This document shows, in pieces, positions 48,674 through 51,238 of a stretch of DNA of 51,238 nt (position 1 is its first letter; each line of letters begins with the position of its first letter). Under the pieces are notes generated by a model. The model ran no database searches. It was not told the origin of the DNA and saw nothing but the letters and a program-made list of their open reading frames with translations. The stretch is taken from positions 1 through 51,238 of the forward strand of contig NZ_LASA01000088.1 in the NCBI RefSeq assembly GCF_001562015.1. Direction: 5' to 3'. The DNA is from Endozoicomonas arenosclerae (GTDB lineage Bacteria > Pseudomonadota > Gammaproteobacteria > Pseudomonadales > Endozoicomonadaceae). The position numbers were made by a program, and so were the translations under genes.

Positions 48674-49982
48674 CGCCTTCACCTCCTTTCTGAAAATCAA
48701 CGGCCTGACGAAGTGTTCTTAAGGCTTGCTCCCTGTCTATTGTACGCTCAGTAAACCAGGGATGCTTCAATGCCTGCTCTGGAGTCATTCTCAGTTCGGG
48801 AACCGGATGCAACAAGCTGTTAATCATATCAATCATCTGGCTTTTACTTCGCTTCATCTCTTCTGCAGATTCTATCAGGTGTCCCAGACCGGCTACCGTC
48901 TCTCTCTCAGGCGTTGTTAATTTGTTATAAAGTAATCGTTTGATGGCTTTGATATCCTGGAATGAGAGCGGCCCATCCAGCAGTGTTTTAGCGGTCTCAC
49001 TGTCTTTGGAGGACAATTTACCCTTCAACATTCCTTTGATTTTTTGCACGTCACTGTCGCTCAAATCTCCATCCAGAAGCCTTATGATGCCTTGAATATC
49101 ATCACTGGAGGTCAGCTGACTATCGAGATTAACTTCTTTCAACTTCATACGTTCAGACTCAGCTTCCAGATCATCCTCTGTTAATTCAGGACTCACTGGA
49201 ACCATTGCCTGCTTGTAACTGCCATCAGCGTTGGGCTTCTGGTAATCAAGAAATGCCCTGAGCACCTCAAAAGCCGATTCAGATCGTTGATTGGGAGCAT
49301 ATTTACCCCATGGTTCTGCGCCATGGGTAAAAGAGTGGGTATGGAGCTGGCCCGGACTGTTCAAAACGCGGTAGAGGTGTTGTCCCTGAGCAAATGCATC
49401 CGTCGCATAACTGGCTTTCACCACGGCTTCCTTAAGCAGTTCCGACCGGTACAACTCCGGAGAGGCGTAGTCTTCATGACTATAACTGGCTTTTTCACCT
49501 TCTTCTTTGGCCCCACCAAAGTCAATCAGTTTCAAGTGGCCCGTTTTTAAATCAATCATGGCGTTATTGGGTTTCAGGTCGTTATGGATAATGCCTTTCT
49601 TATGCAGGTGATCAAGTGCCTGAAACTTCTCGTACTCCATATACGCCACAGCATTGAAAAATTCCTGACTGCTGAGCCTGCCACTCCCATAAAGATCAAC
49701 CAGAACCACCATCACGCTATCTTGAGAAGGGCCATCAACAAACTCAGTCAATAGCCCACTGACACCATCGACCTCTACCATTCCATAACTTTTGACAATA
49801 TTTGGATGATCTCCCAGTTTCTTTAAAATCCTGGCCTCCACTTCTCCCTCGTCACCCAAATGAGCCTGTTTCAGGGCAAAGTGTTCTTGTTTATCTTTAC
49901 TTTTTTCCTGAATAACCCGATGCACCGTGGCAAATCGCCCTCGCCCCAGCACTTTTTTTGCCAGATGAGCGGTTTCATTCAA
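48651..49982 (-). CDS. Eukaryotic-like Ser/Thr protein kinase with helical repeat insert
   Basis: 443 residues from the TTG at 49982. Glycine loop G13-R-G15-R-F-A-T-V, ATP lysine K38 (A-L-K-Q), catalytic H-N-D-L-K-P-N-N (D135, N140; HRD is HND), D154-F-G and S-P-E-L-Y for APE are all present, so it should be active. Four 16-residue helical repeats (about residues 286-355) interrupt the C-lobe before the last conserved block L-H-P-V-P-E-L-R-M-T-P-E-Q-A-L-K-H-P-W-F. The frame stays open, without any start codon, up to 50243 and encodes a Ser/Pro/Asp-rich stretch. The true N-terminus is therefore probably upstream across a poly-A frameshift. No transmembrane helix is seen. Confidence 0.8.
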   Translation of the reverse strand: MNETAHLAKKVLGRGRFATVHRVIQEKSKDKQEHFALKQAHLGDEGEVEARILKKLGDHPNIVKSYGMVEVDGVSGLLTEFVDGPSQDSVMVVLVDLYGSGRLSSQEFFNAVAYMEYEKFQALDHLHKKGIIHNDLKPNNAMIDLKTGHLKLIDFGGAKEEGEKASYSHEDYASPELYRSELLKEAVVKASYATDAFAQGQHLYRVLNSPGQLHTHSFTHGAEPWGKYAPNQRSESAFEVLRAFLDYQKPNADGSYKQAMVPVSPELTEDDLEAESERMKLKEVNLDSQLTSSDDIQGIIRLLDGDLSDSDVQKIKGMLKGKLSSKDSETAKTLLDGPLSFQDIKAIKRLLYNKLTTPERETVAGLGHLIESAEEMKRSKSQMIDMINSLLHPVPELRMTPEQALKHPWFTERTIDREQALRTLRQAVDFQKGGEGDENKGSV

Positions 49983-50238
49983 TGGAGAGGGTTGCTGGAA
50001 GACATCATCTTCTGGAAAAAGCTCAGTATCACTGTAATTGCCAGGGGTTAAAGGGGAAGAGGAGACAGAATAGTCAGAAAGCTCATCAAAATCGGAATCG
50101 ACATCGGAAGCAGAGGTTCTGATAACTATTTCCGGAACATCCTTGATCTGGACTTTTTTACTTTGCCATTGGCCGGACTTTTTATCTGCATTTGCAGCAT
50201 TCTGATCCGTTTTGGGGGCGACAGGTACAATCGGCCCG

Positions 50239-50245
50239 TTTTTTT
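50239..50245 (-). repeat. Poly-A7 tract at a frame break upstream of the kinase
   Basis: On the coding strand GGT-A7-CGGG. The upstream frame from 50314 reads ...V-D-I-P-G-K-K then goes off frame. Eight A instead of seven would continue G-K-K-N-G-P-I-V-P-V-A-P-K into the open frame of the kinase. It may be slippage, a mutation or a base-calling error. Confidence 0.6.
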
Positions 50246-50379
50246 ACCTGGAATATCCACAGAACACACCCCTGAATTCTTCAAGTCATGAAGATGTCCA
50301 TCGGCAGGGATCAAAGCCTTTTAACGGATGTTATTGAAAGAAAAGAAAAAAAGAGGAGAATGAGGATACTGCAGAGTAC

Positions 50380-50697
50380 TTAGTCACGAAAAGCCAGATT
50401 GAACCTGAGGCTTTTCAGCTTTTCTGTATATTCAATAAAGTCCATGGCGCCAATCAGCTCGTCAAAGCTGACAGAGCTTGGGGTCTCTTTGCTTTTGGCC
50501 TCTAATTTTTCCAACTGGCTCAGCTGTTGTTTGATTTTCTGAACTTTCTCACGGGTCTCCTGTACATCTTGCTCTGAGACTGTGTTTTCAGCTACCGGGG
50601 TATCATGGATGGTGGCGATGATTTCGGCTCTGACTATTGCCGGTGACATCAGTAATGTCAGGCATAAAATGCGAAATATTCTGGAAAAACTCGTCAT
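50380..50697 (-). CDS. Small exported coiled-coil protein
   Basis: 105 residues from ATG 50697. A signal peptide (M-T-S-F-S-R-I-F-R-I-L-C-L-T-L-L-M) ends near I-V-R-A-E. The mature part has a charged heptad-like helix (V-S-E-Q-D-V-Q-E-T-R-E-K-V-Q-K-I-K-Q-Q-L) and a short tail. A longer version from a GTG at 50784 would bury the signal peptide, so it is rejected. Family not recognised; periplasmic location likely. Confidence 0.6.
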   Translation of the reverse strand: MTSFSRIFRILCLTLLMSPAIVRAEIIATIHDTPVAENTVSEQDVQETREKVQKIKQQLSQLEKLEAKSKETPSSVSFDELIGAMDFIEYTEKLKSLRFNLAFRD

Positions 50698-50971
50698 GGA
50701 TGAATACAGCTCTGTTTTTGGATTTATACTGCTTCGACTGCCTGCCTGGCTGTCTTGGGATTCAGCTTGAACCCTTCTGATCACATACCTTGAGTTCCAT
50801 CTGATTACGGCTCCGATTTAATAGGTATTTTTACCTAAGGTCAAGAAACTGTGACAAGGTTAGCTGTTTTTTACATTTCTCCAACATTCGTCAGTTGACT
50901 TATATTTATGACATCTCCCTGACACCGAAGGTAGGATAAGATGAAGATCAGGACATCAGGGAAGAATAAGA

Positions 50972-51028
50972 ATGAATCGTTCCATTATCACCGGCTTTTT
51001 ATTTTGGCTCTTAATGGATTCCGGGGAG
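50972..51028 (+). pseudogene. Gene start disrupted by an insertion sequence (possible)
   Basis: GGGAAGAATAAGA precedes an ATG opening M-N-R-S-I-I-T-G-F-L-F-W-L-L-M-D-S, which resembles a signal peptide. The frame then runs into the 3' end of the transposase gene and stops at 51062. An IS insertion near 51016 is the simplest reading. The preceding 50785-50971 has no other gene. Confidence 0.35.
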
Positions 51029-51238
51029 TTATCCAAACAACACTCCCAGAAGACCGGTTAGAGCTGCTTTCCCGCGCTTCTTGATATTGTGCAGGCACTC
51101 GAAGAAACCCAAATACAGCGGTAACTTCTCTTGTGATATACCCCGATGAGGACGCAACCAGGAACGCAACAGCGACCAGAACCCCTCCATTGTATTCACA
51201 TGAATCTCATGAAAACCGTCGCCGTCCTCATCTCGTGC
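51029..51238 (-). CDS. IS1595/ISXO2-like transposase, C-terminal part (cut by window edge)
   Basis: Minus-strand reading from the window edge gives about 69 residues to TAA at 51029: H-V-N-T-M-E-G-F-W-S-L-L-R-S-W-L-R-P-H-R-G-I-S, then L-Y-L-G-F-F-E. The N-T-M-E-G-F-W-S-L-L motif holds the last acidic residue (Glu) of the DDE-type catalytic domain of ISXO2-like transposases. The rest of the element lies outside the window, and its inverted repeat could not be assigned. Confidence 0.75.
   Translation of the reverse strand, partial: ARDEDGDGFHEIHVNTMEGFWSLLRSWLRPHRGISQEKLPLYLGFFECLHNIKKRGKAALTGLLGVLFG

Overview
The window reads as chromosomal DNA of a marine, probably host-associated gammaproteobacterium. 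An AlaE-type alanine exporter, a YgdI/YgdR lipoprotein and a YcjX-YcjF pair point to Gammaproteobacteria. A steroid-degradation gene set next to very large proteins with eukaryote-like domains (tandem AAA+ ATPase, Ser/Thr kinase) suggests an Endozoicomonas-like symbiont. That genus is an inference; there is no rRNA gene to confirm it.

Layout. 1-1344: a cut IS110 transposase, a REP/MITE-like repeat and alaE. 1345-4739: a minus-strand operon of SDR, 3-ketosteroid dehydrogenase and SDR. 4897-8612: a hypothetical gene, a metallo-beta-lactamase-fold protein lacking most metal ligands, a TetR regulator and a GNAT acetyltransferase. 8891-16668: a LuxR-type regulator, a hotdog thioesterase and SnoaL-like pair behind a sigma-54 promoter, the Rieske oxygenase KshA, a GMC oxidoreductase and an exported sulfatase. 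16941-18250: a small lipoprotein and an unknown secreted protein. 18290-22914: a minus-strand operon for the steroid meta-cleavage lower pathway (hydrolase, hydratase, acylating acetaldehyde dehydrogenase, aldolase) plus an SDR. 23201-28270: an unknown protein, a Nudix hydrolase, a GDSL lipase and an SDR-SRPBCC pair. 28300-35479: a giant AAA+ protein split by a frameshift. 35599-36437: ketosteroid isomerase and an NTF2-like protein. 36438-38778: degenerate sequence, a KdgK-like kinase, a repeat and a transporter remnant. 39142-40410: an AT-rich toxin-antitoxin-chaperone (TAC) module. 40459-45610: thiolase, MaoC hydratase, SDR and two acyl-CoA dehydrogenases. 45849-51238: ycjX-ycjF, a DCC-family protein, an eukaryotic-like kinase with a broken N-terminus, a small exported protein and a cut IS1595/ISXO2-type transposase.

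How the genes fit together. Sulfatase, GMC and SDR enzymes could free and oxidise sterol or steroid substrates. KSI, KstD and KshA act on rings A/B. The four meta-cleavage enzymes finish the ring-A fragment, and the acyl-CoA dehydrogenases, MaoC hydratase, SDRs and thiolase suit side-chain or C/D-ring beta-oxidation. KshB, HsaAB and the extradiol dioxygenase HsaC/TesB are absent here and must lie elsewhere if the pathway is complete.

The most notable observation is a shared 18-bp palindromic box, ATCGTC-N6-GACGAT or close variants. It lies in six intergenic regions: before the KstD operon, the luxR-type gene, kshA, the meta-cleavage operon, the SDR-SRPBCC pair and the acyl-CoA dehydrogenase pair. 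This looks like a steroid regulon operator. Other highlights are the TAC module and two frameshifts at simple repeats inside large eukaryote-like proteins.
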